Shown here: positions 25,764 to 40,558 of the stretch, piece after piece
Numbering within the stretch: position 1 is the stretch's first letter
Layout: every line of letters begins with the position of its first letter
Origin: Motacilla alba alba
Taxonomy: Eukaryota > Chordata > Aves > Passeriformes > Motacillidae
DNA length: 64,000 bases
Reading direction: 5' to 3'
Assembly (NCBI RefSeq): GCF_015832195.1
Contig: NC_052018.1
Span: 66,835,666 to 66,899,665 of the forward strand
The notes under the pieces: model-generated
What the model was told of the DNA's origin: nothing
Database searches by the model: none
The model's input: the letters and a program-made list of their open reading frames with translations, nothing else
Made by a program: the position numbers and the translations under genes

Positions 25764-28700
25764 TAGCTCCAGCTATCATCTCTCAACTCCTCCTGCCTAT
25801 TTATTTCCATCTCTGTGAAATATTTATTGCTGTTTCTTACACTCTTTTATCCTGAGGCATATGGCTTTTGTTTACATCTTAACAGAAGTAAGTAGTAGGA
25901 TGTGTTTGCACAAGCCTTACAGGCATGCTCCTGCTTGGGTTTCTTAGGTGTTAATTACAGCTGCTGGTGTTTTGTAAGCAAAGGCCTGTGTTTCTGGTCG
26001 AAGAGAAAATTTTACAATATATATCAAGAGAGAATGTATCATTTTGGGACTATTAACTCAGAAGAGCAGTTTATTTTCCTACAGGAATAAATGTATTTCT
26101 TTCTTCTCTTGATGTAATCTACACTTCTGTACCTTTGCCTATAACAAGGCATAGATACGAATTAGTCACTTGGCAGAAGCTTTGCCATATTAAAATCTGT
26201 TTGCCTGTCCTTAAAGCTGCTGTCAAACAATTTGTCATTTGTTGTTAAAATATATAGTGATCATAACACTGCAGTACTTGATTTACAGGGGAGCATTTCC
26301 CCCCTGTGCAAGGTGTAACAGATGAGTGTTGAGCCTTCCTCTTGCCTAAAACATTTTATACTTGGATTCACCACTTTTCTGCAGAGCTCCCTCTTTCAGA
26401 GCCTGCTGGTCCCTGCCCCTGGGCCCAGGGATCTTCAAGTCTTTATGCAAAGTGGAGCACCTGTAAAGAGGGTCACGGTGGGAATGGCACCGTGGGTGAG
26501 AGGGAGCTGAGCCCTCATGTTCATCATGTTCAGTTTTCTGTGTGCACAGGACAGCCTGGAAACAAAACCTCTTTGCATGTCTGTCTGCCACTTGAGAGCT
26601 CTGAGGAAGATACTGGCAGTCCACTTCTGTGGCAAGAAACTGGGGGTTTACTACAATCAAAACTACACCCACAAACTCTGCATGCCATGACTTACTTCTC
26701 CCAAGAAGTACTGAGAGGATTATGTGTGTGGAATCGTATTTACAATTAAATAACTCTTTTGAGCTGCTTATGGGCAAGCCTCACTGGTTATGTCTGTACT
26801 GCTTAATAACTGTGGCAGGACGCAATGCAAGATGCATCCTGTCCTGGTCCTCCTGATGCCCAGATTCCCTCTGAGCTGAATGTTTTGCACAGAGTTCTGC
26901 CCTGCACCTCCTCGGGGTCTGCTGCACTCAAGTCTCATGAGTCAACAGGTAGCTTTTGGGGAGAAGTCTCAGTGTTTCTCTTGCTGCAGAGGAAGACTGC
27001 AATGAGGGAAAACAGACTGCAGGAGGATTTTTTCCCTCCTGGCTTAGATTAATGGTTGCTTCTTTGAGCCATAGGTGCTAATGGCTTGGGAAAAGAAAAA
27101 CAGACACGACTTGCAATTTTTAAAAAATATGTTCCTTTTCTATGGCTTTAATGGTCAAGAGGAGTAGAATACATGTGTTGAATAGTTGTCTCTAAAAAAT
27201 AATCAATGAATAGAAACAGAAATTAAGACTGGAGCAGGACATACAAAGAAGGATTAAGAGGTAAACGTGCATAAAAATATGTAAACATGTATTTAAAATA
27301 ATGTAAACATTAAATAAAAAGAATGTAAATACACATTAAAAAGAAACATTTAATTTCAGTTTTCACATTGTCATTTAGGCCTGAGACGTATCTTTAAAAG
27401 CAGATTTCAAAAAACTAATCTAATAACCTCTCATAGGAAATTAGGCTCCTAAATCACTCAAATTTTGCAGAAAGTAATATCCCCTTTCATTTTCTAATTA
27501 ACTATGTAACCATCTTAGAAAAGAACAGCATAGTTAAATAACAGCTTAAGTTAAAATTTTGCATAGAAATTTATTATATTAAAATTTGCATAAAAATTTA
27601 TGATTTGTGGTAGGAAATAAGAAGAGGGAACTATGATTAATATGCATGTATCTGCAAGAGAAAACAATTTAGACTTCTTTTGTTACATTTCAAGGAAAAT
27701 GCTAGTTGGAAGATTATTGGTTGGTAATCAGCTTTTAAAGATGATATTGTTAATTTGGACTCTCACTTCATCAGTTTTCCAAACCATTGCCCATAAAAAT
27801 GAGAAGTTTGAGTCCCAGAGAGCAGACTTGAATGGTGAAAGGTAAAGCTGTCTGCCTTGGTAAAAGATCATTAAACCATTAAACAGGGTTCATATAAAAA
27901 GGATCTTAAGCAACTGAAGAGTCACAGGCAGTGACAGCAGTGAGCAGAGCTCGAGGAAATACATGACCAGTGACAAAAGTCACAGGAATTTGATTTGTTT
28001 AGCATAGAGAAAAGGTGACTTAGAAATACAGTAATAACAGTCCCCAGAAATGCTACAGGCCACCAGAAAAACAAGACCAAACAACAATAGCAACAAAAAA
28101 GATTAAGCTGCTTTTCTGTCACCTCTGTGAAAAGGACAAAAAGTAATGATCTCAAACTGCTTTAAGTGGGGTGTAGATGAGACAACTTGAGTCAGAATAG
28201 CAAAAGACTGGGATTGTGTGTCTGGTGATTAGAGGAAAATGTAGGGATTTTCAGGCTCCTGATCATTGTTGTCTGCATGCATAATTCCTGTGCCTTTCCA
28301 TCCTCTACAGAGTAATAGAAAATTGCTTGACATTTGAGGAGAGAGAAAAAACTGCATGAATGCTCCACCCTCACCACAGTAACCTGGAAGGAGAGGTATG
28401 TTACATGGTCCAAAACATGTCCTTTTTGGAAAGTGTTTTTTATGTATATGGTCTTGGCTGCAGAAGACAAGAGTTAGTGATATATAGCTGTACCCATTGA
28501 ATATAGGGATTTTTTTTTTTCACTGGAGGTAACAGCAGAAAACACAACTACAGAAGAGCCTTTTTCTACTATGCCCTCCAGATTCCATAGTTGGTTGGGA
28601 TGTTTCTGGAGTCAGTTCATACATATTCAAGTTTATTCAAAGCAGTGAAAACTTGTCCTAATTCTGTAATTAAATCCTCTTGGCGTTTCATGTTAAAGTC

Positions 28701-31700
28701 TATAGGAGGTAGGTTTTTTAGATAATGAGATGGTTATCTGTTCAGCAAAAGGTGTATACATGTCTTTTGGAATTCATTGAATTCTTGCTATCTGAACAAT
28801 ACTGATACTGAAGAGGGAGCCTTGCTGGATCACAACTGCAATGCTGTTGGCCTTTGCTGGTTCATAGCTTTGGTGCTGGGAAGCAGAGCGCTCCCTGGCA
28901 AAACCTGAATGCCTCCTAAGTGTAGAAAATACTGTGAAAATGCTACGTACAGAGAGCAGAAGCTTTATTTTCTTTCAATCTACTTAAATGCCTCAGTCAT
29001 TCACGTTAGGAAGTTCTTCTCTTAACTACTCTTGACTTCCAGTTCACCAGTCAGCACATCATTGCCTCTGCCATACTGTCCCCTTCCTAATTTCAGTGTC
29101 CTTGATTGTTCTCTTTGATTCTATGATTCCTTCTCATTTCAGATCTTAGGTTAGGATCAAAGCTTTTCAATGTCCTCTCTATCTTAATATATATCACATC
29201 AACACCTTGCTTCTGTCCCTTGAAATATCTATTCCCTACTAGGTACACAGATAGACACTCTTTCTACTTTTCCTATCATTCAAATTTGAGGATTCATTAG
29301 GATCAGAAACTCCACAATGGGGGCAGGAGAACACTTAGCAACTCAGATCTTGGCCACTGCAAGACATATATCTCCCAAATGCTATGCCTGTAAGGTGTGA
29401 CCAGGAAAGATCAAAAGCATTATGTACAAGAGCTCTCACCAGAGTAAAAAACAATAATCAGGACATGAGGTGAGGAAACGCTACTCCACCTGAGCATTTC
29501 ATTAGGACTGCTGAGTGCCAATGGGACCCTGGGTCTTCATAAGGAGCCCCCGCCCACCCAAAGCCACCAGGGGCAGAGTCCTGCTTGCCCTATGACTAGA
29601 TGAAAAAGTTCAGAAATCAGTATTTTGTTTCAACAAAATAAATTTCTGGTCTTCTTTCTAACAATTCTTTTCCTTTTCTTTCATTAGCTTATATTTTCAA
29701 AGGGACGAAAATTGATTTAACTCCTCAGTTAATGCTTCCTCCCAAGTTCTGCTTCAGCTGTGATCAGAGAAGGATAGAGAAATAAAAATTACCAAACCTG
29801 AGATAGAAAATAAGTGCCAGAAGTTGTTTAGGCTGAATGAATGGCTAGGCAGAGCAGCTTACAGAATTGGGAAGGTTTAGGAACAGCCTACACTGTAGAA
29901 TGTGAAAGAGGTGCAACTCAAAATAACACCAGATCTGAGAGACTGGCAGGGTGGCTAAATGCATCAAGAAGAAAATAGGAAAAGAACACATAAAGGGTGA
30001 CTGAGTAATTTTTCTACTGTATGAACAGCTGAAGATCTGTGAAGTGCAAGGGAGATGGGCTGCAGCTTGGACAGGAGACTCATCTGAAGTGAATCTGCAA
30101 GACCAGAAACCCACAGTAACTGCATTTGTGATCATAGCTCACACTGCCCAGAAATGAGGAGCAGAGGCAGAAAACAGTGTCCACAGAAAGCTGGGGAGGA
30201 ACAGAGGAGGGAGAGGAAGGAACCAAAGCCTGTTGTGAGCGCTGGAGTGCCTGGCTTCAGGCAGAGTCAACTGTGTCCACAGCATCTGGCTGGTCACTGA
30301 GAAGTTCTGCACCCAATACTGGATTAAGGAGATAGGCATATGAAAACTTGACAACAGCAGCCTGTCTGTTCTGTAAGCAGGAACTTAGGCTTTCTAAACT
30401 TTTATAGGAACATTTAGTGTTTCTAAATCGCTCCTGACTCCCACAGGAAAGGCCCTGTGTCAAAGCTGAGTTTGATCAGCATCACTAATGTACAAATAAG
30501 TTCTGCTTATCACCTATTAATTATTCATTCTTTCTATTTTTGGAAACCACTTCCTTGGTAGGTTTATCTGTAATATCAAAAGACCAAAGGAATTGTAGTC
30601 CTGTAAACTGTTACCTCTTTAATCAGCTAGAATATATTCAGTCAAATATCCATTATCTTAAAGAGAGAATTGATATACTAAAAGGTGATAAACAAGCTAC
30701 CTTTTTTTAATGGAAAGGGAATTAAAATGCAGTGCATAATATTTAAATTTCCATAATGTGTGAAGCTGGAAGTTTTTGGAAGAAAATATCAACCCGGCAA
30801 CTTGAGTAAGAAAAAAATCATCCAATCATTCAGCTACTTTAATGTGATACATAGATGACAGAAAACACTATTTTATTTTCTCTTTTGCATCTAGTAATAA
30901 TAACAGTAAGAAATAAGAAAAACCTGTTAGAAAAACTAAAAATCAAGCTATGTCAAACCACAACAACAAAGTAAGTTATTCAGTAAGCTAGTCAGAATTC
31001 ATATAGAGAGACAATATTGGATTTTATGAAAAGGTTGAAATGAGAAGATATAAAGCATCCTTTTCTCAGATAGGCTTTGGGGGCTAATGACTTCAACCAC
31101 ATTCAGAAAAAAAAAGTAATTCTACAAAGAAAAATATATCAATAACTAAACAGAATGACCATGACTCATTTAGCTCAGTAACAAAACTTCTTTCATGGAA
31201 ATGAAAAAAAAAAAGAACATTTATGGTGGGCAGAATGATCCATTGGAATAAGATAATAGATGCAAATTTTGGTCTAACTTCTGTTTTTTTCCGTAGCAAA
31301 ATCAATGAACTATGGTGTACAGTAGATTAGTTAATTATGTAAGATGTCAAACCCCATAAAGGATGTAAGATTTGATTTTACAAATCAGCTCTGCCTGTGA
31401 GAAGCTTCACAACAGCAAGTACTAGTGATTAAAATGTCAGCATGAGGGACTGCTGCAGAATCTACCAATCTAATAATAGAATGTAACAATTACATGCTTG
31501 GAAAGTCCACATAATAACAAATACAAACTTCAAATTATTTAAAAGAGTGACTTAAACTGAAAATTTAAAAAATGAGCACTGAGTTCCAGGAAGGTGGTCT
31601 CCACATGGGCCCCTTTTTTAATCAGTGCATACTCTGCAGCTGCCTTTGCAGCACCTTTACTACTCTGCCAGCCAGAGAACCTGTGTTTGGGGACTGTATC

Positions 31701-34700
31701 AGATTTTCTGTGCCTGGCTTTTGCAAAAATTGCACACTTTCTGAACATGATGCATTTGTAATTTCTTAAAATACTCTTCAATCCTCGGTTATTTGCATTC
31801 TTCAGTTACCAGCCAGCCAAATCCCAACAGGACTTGACAGTTTCAATGACAGCAGTTTCTTCTCACTTTCTACGGCATACCATAAACCACTGCAGAATTC
31901 CTTTAGGCTTTACTTTACCTCTTAAAGTAACATTTATTTTCAGTATATGATCCAGTCCTCTCTTCCTGATAAGTCTTGTATTCCTGTTTGCAAGTCTGCA
32001 AGGAATATGTCGCATCAGCCACTGGTGACAGCTCAAAAGTGAACTTTGCAGTGGCAGTTTAGGTTTATTTGACAGTCAGTGTCTTCTTTAAAAGATAAAG
32101 TGACATTATGTGCATTTCATATTTACCAAAATGAAGAAAATGTTGGAAATGTTAGAAAATAGTGGCAATGGAAACTTTTGGGGGCTCTGAATTGGTAATT
32201 TTTCCTACTGTAACTTTCTTTTTGGCATTCTTCTCCCATTTAGCATCTCCTTCCTTTTGCTTTCATTCAGCTAACACTCTGCTTGCAAGAACACAGCTCA
32301 TTCCTTTTTGTTATTATTATAGCTGTGTTCTGCACACTTCAAGACTTCTGATATTTTCTCAAAAACTTTTCTTTGAAGCACTGCAGACCCTGAAGCAACT
32401 TCTTTAAAAATTCCAAAGCAGGTACCTGATTACTCCTTTCAAGATGGAGAGTGCTACAAAGCACGCTCAGAGTGCAAACATCTGCCGGCCTCTCTGAAGC
32501 AAAGAACTGAGTTGTAGACAGTAAGTTCAGCATCTCACCTCAACTTCTCACCACAGACATCCCCAAAGCACTAACATGTTTGCATATTCACTCAGTAAAG
32601 GGCAGTTAGAGTTTAACTTTGGAGACACTGGACAAACTTTGAGAATTCTCACCTTGCTGATCAGCTGATCTTTCTTCTCTCGAAGTTAGCATGCAGTGCT
32701 GCAGGAGAGAGTAGATTTCTACTCACTGTAAAAATCACGCTATGAGTAATTTCCCTTGAAAAACATAAAACAATGATGTAAATGTTATAAAATGTTTCAC
32801 AGTCACCCTGCCAAATTTCTTTGGGATCTTCCAGCCCTGCTTTAATATACAAAGGTCTTGAGCTGTGCACAAAAACAGCACGTGGGGTACTCATGTGCCT
32901 TCACCATTCCATTTTTAAAACCTCTCACCAAAAAGCAATGTTATCCCAGGTCTTCTGAAACTGTATTGATTTTTTGGCTTCTCAGAATTTTCCCAGCTGT
33001 GAAACTTCTGTAAAATTGTTATCATCGCCCCCTTCCAGCTTTGGTTTCTTACTTACATTCCATCTATTCAATGGAAGAGACCTTTAAACCAGAGCCAGGG
33101 GGTAAGAAGTAGAGACATCCTAGTGGAAGGCACATCCATCCAGTTGAGATATATATGTGTGACTGTCTTCAGGTGAGTTGTGGCTCTGCCCCAACAGCAA
33201 ATCATATGTAAATGGATTTAGACTTCCATGTCCACAAGCTTCGAGAAGTTGAAATGCCTCAGCTATAGTATAGGATGAGAAGCAGTTACATGAACTTCAG
33301 CTGTTTATTAGTATTAGAAAGTTTGATTAATAATTAGTAGGTAATAAGAGTCTTCATCATATACACCCTTAAGAATTCAGAGACCACATCTGAAAAGCCT
33401 TTGCAAAAAATAGAAAATACAGTGAGTTGCAAAAGGGAAATGGAAGAGAATGTATCCTCTGTAATAAGAGATGAATGTTTGTCATTAGTTTAATGAAGGG
33501 GCCACAGAAACCTCCTGCAGCCCCCCATTAGTCTAACAGTTAGTCCATTGTGTACATATACAATACACAGTCACTTGTCCTTGTGAGGGATCATGTCTGG
33601 GGTAAGTCCAAAGGCTAAAAATTAAGCCATTTCTACAGTTCTGAAGCTTAGACTTAAAGTATCAGGAATTTAAAAAACAAAACAAACCCAACCAAACTTT
33701 TGACTGCCCTATTTTTCTACAATTGCATCTCATCCCTACAATAAACATTCTTCTTTGGTTTTGTCTGAGAGCTTGGTCTAATCATGATTTATTTCCACTT
33801 AATATTTATGTTTCTGGTTAAAAGGAGAAGAATTTTCAAGACTTCAGTGTTCAGCTTTGCACCTACTTCCCCTGGCTTGAACAAACATACCACATTTATA
33901 TGCTAGAGAAGACAGACATTTTGGTCACTTGAGTGAGCAGTACATGCAGTTATGCAGAGTGGGACAATTTTAGATTTCCATCTTGAGAAAATTTAGAGGT
34001 ACAAAGCTGCCATTTGGAAGGGGAGCTCGAATGAAGATAAAAGGTGCAGGTTATCCTATAACTGCTATAGGATCCACAAATCTCTGGATGCTTATGATAG
34101 AACACTCAAGCCAATAACAATTAAAGTAACTATTAAAATGTAATTTTGAGGAAGAACTTTACAGAGACAAACAAGCCAATGAAATCTCTGAATTCAATGG
34201 AAGAATCACGCTTTTGATCCTGTATCATAATTTCTTCCACAGCCCTTGCATTTCATACATATGCAACTCACTGTTGTAGTTTTTTCCTGACCTGGGATCA
34301 GACACAGATGATTGCAGCAAGAATAAGTCTTCATCACGTTGTGCTTGGCACAAAGAACACAGGCTGAAATCCAGAAAAGTGGAGATGCAGATGGTGCAAT
34401 GTGCAGATTTTGGAGCAATAGCCTTATCCTGCCACCCTTTTCTGGTTATCTGTCCTGAAGGAAAGGGGGATTTACATACTATATAATCTCCATATGTATT
34501 TGGGGGTTTCCATGATGCAATTCAGGGTGAGATTTCCTACCCAGATGCACATCTGTCATCTCCCATCCTTGAGCCAGCATAAGACTACAAATGTAAGAGG
34601 TATGTAACTCAGATATTTGAGTCCCTGTAAACAGGGATTGTCAGACACAGTCCTTGAAACATCCTGCTCTCCATGGATAAATATAATGAAATAAAATGGC

Positions 34701-37700
34701 AAGGCTGAGGAGAAAGCAAAATGATCTTTCTTTTACCATAAATTAACATTTTTCATGAAGTTACAAACATATAGATTCTTTTTGATTTATGCTGTGAATA
34801 TGAAAAAATACAATTAAAGCAGATCTTTAAAAGATCAGTGTACTGCTCTTATGCTTGTGTTAATTGGAGATAAAGAGAAAGGGAAAAAAAAAAGGTGGCA
34901 TCTTTTGAAAGAGCCTTCCATTAGGGCAATAGAAGCTGCCTTTACAAGGTGTGATGTTGAAGTCTGGCTTAGCTCAATCAGCAGCACTTGTGCAGTCCCA
35001 CTGAAACTGCTAAGGGTGCTGCAGCAAGAGACAGGGAAGTAGGGAAGTAAACCATAGTGCCAACCAAATAGCAGCAGCAACAACACAGTAATTATTTTTA
35101 TTTCATCAAACAACAGAAATCAGACCAGTTGATCTTAATTGTTACTGTTTTTTAAACTCAAGTCTCTAAATCAGAAGATTACTCAGCTGAAGGCCCAGTA
35201 TAATGAGAATATTTGCTTTCTTTTTCCACAAGAATTGGAAGAGCTATAATCTAAGAGTGACAATCCAGCATCTGGGAGTGCTTAAAGCAATTTGAAAGTT
35301 TTGCTCCAGTCATGTGGCTCTAGACAAAAACTGAACAAAAATCATATTGGTTCAGAGGAAGTCCCTGTGTTGAATAGGACTCAATAAATTGAGCAAGGAG
35401 ACTTTGATTTATTTGCCTGTATTCATTATAAATGAATTACATTCTTTCTTCTCTTGCAAATGCTTGCCTGCTATTTTTGTGTAAACATTCATGACTATGT
35501 TAATTACATTGTATCTTTTTATAGTAATTTTACAGATTTTATTGCTCTACTTTAGAGGTCCTAAATATTTGATTTATATAGTATACTTTTTCAACAGGCA
35601 TTTTCATAAGCATTATCTTCCAGCTGTACTTTGTATAGTTTCAAAAGAAATGCATACCGCATTCCAGAAGTACTGTTGCCAAAGAATCTAATTTAAACGT
35701 GGAAATACTTTATGATATGCAGATCTACTTTCTGCTTTGCATATTTCACATTTTAACAACAACATGAAACTGCAAGAGTAGCAAGAATTAATTACTTGTG
35801 AGCTATTCTTACTGAATTTTTAAAAATTAATAAATTCCATATTTCCCACAGTTATTCTGCAAGCTGATACTGAATAAAACTCCTAATCTGACTGTATAGA
35901 ATCAAAATGAAACTTTGCATACAACTTCAAAACCTTTAGGTTTATCTGTGTGCGTGTCAAGGAAGGGATGGGAACCCAGGATTCTATACGTAACCATCTG
36001 GGGAATGAGTCAAAAAACTAAGTTAGAAAAAGAAATCTCTGAGCTGTTGCAATAAGCTGCCTGAACCAGTATAAGTCAGCATTTTGCCCCTATAGGTACC
36101 TCATATATGTGTGTGCATACTTGTAAGCAGGACAGTGTTTTCATCTTCGGTGCTCCACTGTTTACCAGTCCCTCATGTGAGGGTGGGAAATTATCAGATA
36201 TTGGTATGCAGTTGGTATGTAAATCTGTTGGCTTGCTGGTTTTAAATTCTGACTTTCCATTTCAGTTCCCAGCCGTGCATCACCGCTCTGCAGTCAAAAG
36301 CTTGCTGCTAGAACTGAGTGCCTGGAAGACCAAGTCACCTATGCAGCAAATGCAAACATCTCTGAGGGACATCCCCTCTGCTGTGGCTCAGGGGGGAGGC
36401 TTGTATCCCTGAAGTACGGTGTGCTTCTGGTTTGGGGTTGGGAGCAGCAGGACATGGGCAGCCAAAGGAGGAGCAAAGGCAGTTTCACACAACACATGCA
36501 CCGAATGGCCGCCACTCCTGTGGGAGGTTAGGAGATGAAATAGCCTGATTCACAGGCTTTACAATAAACTCCATCTTCCGTGTAAGTGCTTTTTTGTACA
36601 CTGTTTTTTCCAAAATTTGACGTGACATATATATTGACATCCCTGTGGCAGATTATACAAAAGCAGCCAACACATAACTCTATTTTTGGTTAATACCACT
36701 TATCCAAGCAAGGGATCCATGCAACAGAACTTGACATTAGATGACTTCTTGATATGTGAACAAACAGATTTTCTGAAATACTTTGATCACATCCAATCTG
36801 TCTATGAATAATTCAGTAAAATAACTTTCAGCTTGTGACCTTTTTCATACATAAGGTCTGAGATGAGCTGAAAAAAACCAGGGCCAAATTTACTGAGAGA
36901 TTTACTCCTGTTGTTCAGACAGCTGCCTTTAAAAATCCTATCTGGAGTCTGAGACTGCTAAGCACTAAAGCCATATCAGCTGCTGTTTTCCCACCCCACT
37001 AAGAAAGAATTGCCTTCTTCTATGTAAGTACAAATCACCCCTCCACCTTGCACACCACACTAGATGTAGGATCTTTGTTTTCACCTTTGGTAGACCACTC
37101 TTTTCCAGTCCCTCACAGGAACTTGCTTCCCACTTCTTTTTTAACTTCACTTTGGCTTTTCACTTTCCTTCTCCTTAAACTCCTTGCCCCTAACCCCCAA
37201 ACCTTAAAGCCAAACAAGTTGAAGAGTCATCTCACACTGTGACAGAGACCTTGTTTTCAGGTCTGCCTTATTTTATAAGACCACAGGGGTGGCACTACTT
37301 TTAGTACAATATCAGGATTAGAATAATAATTTTAGGAGTAGTTTTAGACATCTGGACTAGGGCTCCATACAGACTAGACTAGCTAGCTGCTTCATCTTCC
37401 CCCAGTGTTGCCAGCTCCAACACCAACACACCTCTCAGTGTATTAGCTTACTTCTCCCTGAAGCTTTTTCCTATGCTACAGAATGTGGTGCTGTATGGGA
37501 AGCTGTAAAATGTCTCACAAACTGGCTGAGGTAAATCAGTGCCAGGATGCCTCCCTGGCCACTCTGTCTAGTCGTGCTGAGAGCCCCGTGCTAACCTGTC
37601 ACTGCTGCTCTCTGGTGTTGCAGTGCTGTAACACTGCATGGGGTTGCATGCATGCCCAAACTACTTTGGAGGGAGCTCTGTGTTTCTATCTTATTTTGCA

Positions 37701-39208
37701 TTCCCTGGATTTAGACATTCCTGCCTATCTACTTTAATTGGTGCCTAATTAGCACCAGTACTGTGCTTCTCCATGTGACCCTCTCCATCTTTACATGTCT
37801 AAAAGTGTCCAGTCCATCATGTGGTGTTACTCTGTTAACTGTCTAAACAAATGTAGCTTTTAATGGGTCTGTTGTGTGAAAAGTCATGTTTACACACTGA
37901 AACTTCTGCTTTTCTATTAGTAGTTTCTGCAGACAAATGCAGGAATTAGACTGCTATTCAAAAATCAATACAAAGAGGACACAAAGACAAAGGGAACACA
38001 GTTTGGGTGTTCTGAGTGGATATTTATGAGGGGGAAGGATTGATCATCAAGACTATATGTTATAGAGCATCCTCTCTTCTATCTAGCTTTGATTGCCCCT
38101 TCTGAATGATATGCATGCTGACTAAAAAGGAAAGCAATCTGGCTGAATTCTCTTGATACCCATTTTCTGAGAAAATTAACAAATGAATAAAAACAATGGT
38201 ATCAGGACTTAAGATGGCCTGTAAGTAGCACATTGATGGAGACAGCCAGCTATGCTAAGGGATTAATATAAATTCCTTGTGACAAATACATCATACTCCA
38301 AGTGATATTGATAGAACATGCTAAGGTAATTCCAAGTACCATTTCAATTACAAATTATAAATTTCTCTTCTGCAGTGACCTGCTCCATCATAGTGTCACT
38401 AAATTTTATCAATCTGGCACACAAGCTCATTTCACTGTCTTCTGATATTTACTATCATATTTTTCATATATATATATTCCTGGACCTTCCACAAAGGATA
38501 GAAATTAATACCACCAGCACAGGGCTGCAATTCCAGTTCAGCCAAGGCAGATTAAACTTGAAAGAATTCTCTATGAATTAAATGAAAGAGTATGGTGCAT
38601 CCTTATTTCATCCTCATCAAATTATCAACTGTTGCTGAATAAAGCAAAATAAAGATTGCATAGTAGCCATCAATTACTCTCTTATACTCTGAACCCTTTC
38701 TGAATTGCAGAGTGCTGGAGGAATTGAAATCTCAAGTCTTTCGTGAGTGCTTCCCAGATGACAAGGCATTATGTCATTCTGTTATACCAGTGAACCTTTA
38801 CTCAGTGAAGCCTTATATCTAGATTTCTTCTATCCTTACTGTCTTGTGAAAACTAGGGCCCAGTCTGTATCTTATTCCTTTCTAGTTATTTATACCTTTG
38901 CCAACTGCCAACTCTGAATTATAACAGCTGAGAAATTTTGATTACTTCAAGAATTTACTTAGAAAATAATATTTAAAAAAAAAAAAAAAAAGGTGTTCAG
39001 ATGTTCCTAGGAATAAGAAAAATATGTTTTGCCTAGCAGGTCTGACCAGCCAGTAGGTAACCCATCATGATCTGGCCAAATGAGTCTCTCTGCAAAGAAC
39101 TGCCAGACACACAACCTCCTTGCACTCTTTATCTCGCTCGTGGAACTTGTTTCTGAATCCATGCATTTGTAATTAGGATTCAGTACAGGAATATCTAGCA
39201 CAGTTCAA
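25764..39208. other. Intergenic DNA, no gene recognised
   Basis: About 13.4 kb, strongly AT-rich, with local low-complexity patches (27270-27345, 27540-27610, an A/C patch at 33670-33695, an A run at 38975-38991). Open frames up to 143 codons (26346-26777, minus) are not recognisable as proteins. Micro-exon-like splice signals near 38711-38742 were considered and rejected. Confidence 0.6.
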
Positions 39209-39333
39209 ATGTGGACTCACTTGGAAATTTTAGGCAGCTATGCTCTCTGCTCCTTTGTGCAGAGGAGCATCCTCTTCCAGCCCGGGGGTAAGTGCCTCTG
39301 TGCTCACAATGTCCTGCTGGCTGCAACTGTTGC

Positions 39334-39523
39334 AGCCAGGAGGGGGATTCAGTCTGAGCAAAAGCTGGACCTAGTCTGGATGAGGTCACAGAAGAAAACA
39401 GATTTAGACAAAGATCTTGAAGCTGAGACCAGATCTAGAAGGGTGAGGAAAAACAGCAACACGAGGTCAGGGCAAGCAGAGGATGAGGACTGCTGCAGTG
39501 AATACCACTCTGAAGATGATTGA
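39334..39523 (+). other. Possible unannotated exon or chance ORF with charged tail
   Basis: An open frame on the + strand (ATG at 39209, stop TGA at 39521-39523) ends in a highly charged tail rich in Lys/Arg then Asp/Glu, finishing SEYHSEDD. Just upstream is an acceptor-like CTGTTGCAG ending near 39333, and a donor-like GGGTAAGTG lies near 39289, so the tail could be a terminal exon starting around 39334. No family was recognised, and there is no independent sign of expression or conservation. The frame length is within chance for this window, so this is a lead, not a gene call. Confidence 0.2.
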
Positions 39524-40262
39524 TTCTGTGTCTGCTAGCCCCAGAGCACTCCTACATGGTGTCAGGTGCATCACTTGAACTACAGGTGGCCACCGAGTGC
39601 TCTTTTTACACTTGGTGTTAGGTTTGAGAGCCTGGGGTCTGATATGTAGTAGTTAGCATTCACAGCTGCATCTAAAGGCAAAGGGAGCAATGCTTCAAAC
39701 GTACAAAGCACTGTGTCATGCTATTTCACCAAGGCAAACCCCAGTCATCTCAAGGCTGGCAACCAAAATTAATAGGCATATTTAACCTTAATCTCTCTGT
39801 CTCATTTCCCAATAAGTAAAATGTTGATATTTCCTACCTCTCTTGAACATAATTCATAAGCATTCATTGTATGCTCAAGGTACTGTAACAATAAATGCTG
39901 TAGAAAAGCCTGCTGCGATGTCAATAATTCCGCATTACAAGCAGGATTAAACAGCTTTAAACAAAGCCTGAGGACATATGCTGAACACAGAGATTAAACA
40001 TAAACTGAAAGGCTGCGCAGTGTCTGTCCCATGCACTCTACAAGGCACTGGTCCTCTGAGCAAAACAGTAATATCACACAATCAAAGGCTAAATTTTAAG
40101 TCATACCCTCTACAAGTCAAAACAAGCTTGTCTGAAAACTCTTACCTTTGGCCTACCCTTAAGTGTCAATACTTGGCTTTTAAATCATAATATTCCTTTC
40201 ATGTGCAGCTTGTGTTTTGAATTCTTTGGGGGATTTTGTGTGAACAGAACATAATAATTTAA

Positions 40263-40264
<2 letters not shown>

Positions 40265-40329
<65 letters not shown>

Positions 40330-40342
40330 TATATATATATAT
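40265..40342. repeat. Compound microsatellite (AC)14(AT)13(AC)5(AT)7
   Basis: Four uninterrupted dinucleotide blocks: AC at 40265-40292, AT at 40293-40318, AC at 40319-40328 and AT at 40329-40342. The alternating AC/AT structure suggests point mutation and slippage inside an originally simple array. Length polymorphism is expected. Confidence 0.97.
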
Positions 40343-40558
40343 AAATTGCTTTGCACTGTGCATGCAAAATTTTACTTTTTTTTTTAAGTGGATGAATAAT
40401 AGGGGGAAAATAAAAATAGGAAAACAGTTTTATTGTATCAAGCTACAGCACAAAGTAAATTGTGTTTATTTTCCTGCACATTGCCCTAGCTAGGAATTCT
40501 AATAATAGGTGTGATAGTTCACATATATGGAAGTAAATAATTTTACAGCTAATTTACA

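Noticed and set aside
29564..29582. Second CTCF-like site (CCACCAGGGGCAG)
   Set aside because: The first half matches well, but one G is missing from the core so the second half is out of register, and it has no CpG-island context.
38711..38742. Micro-exon-like segment between TTGCAG and GTGAGT
   Set aside because: The frame around it is open for only about 47 codons, lacks an ATG and matches no known protein; isolated splice-like pairs of this kind are common by chance.
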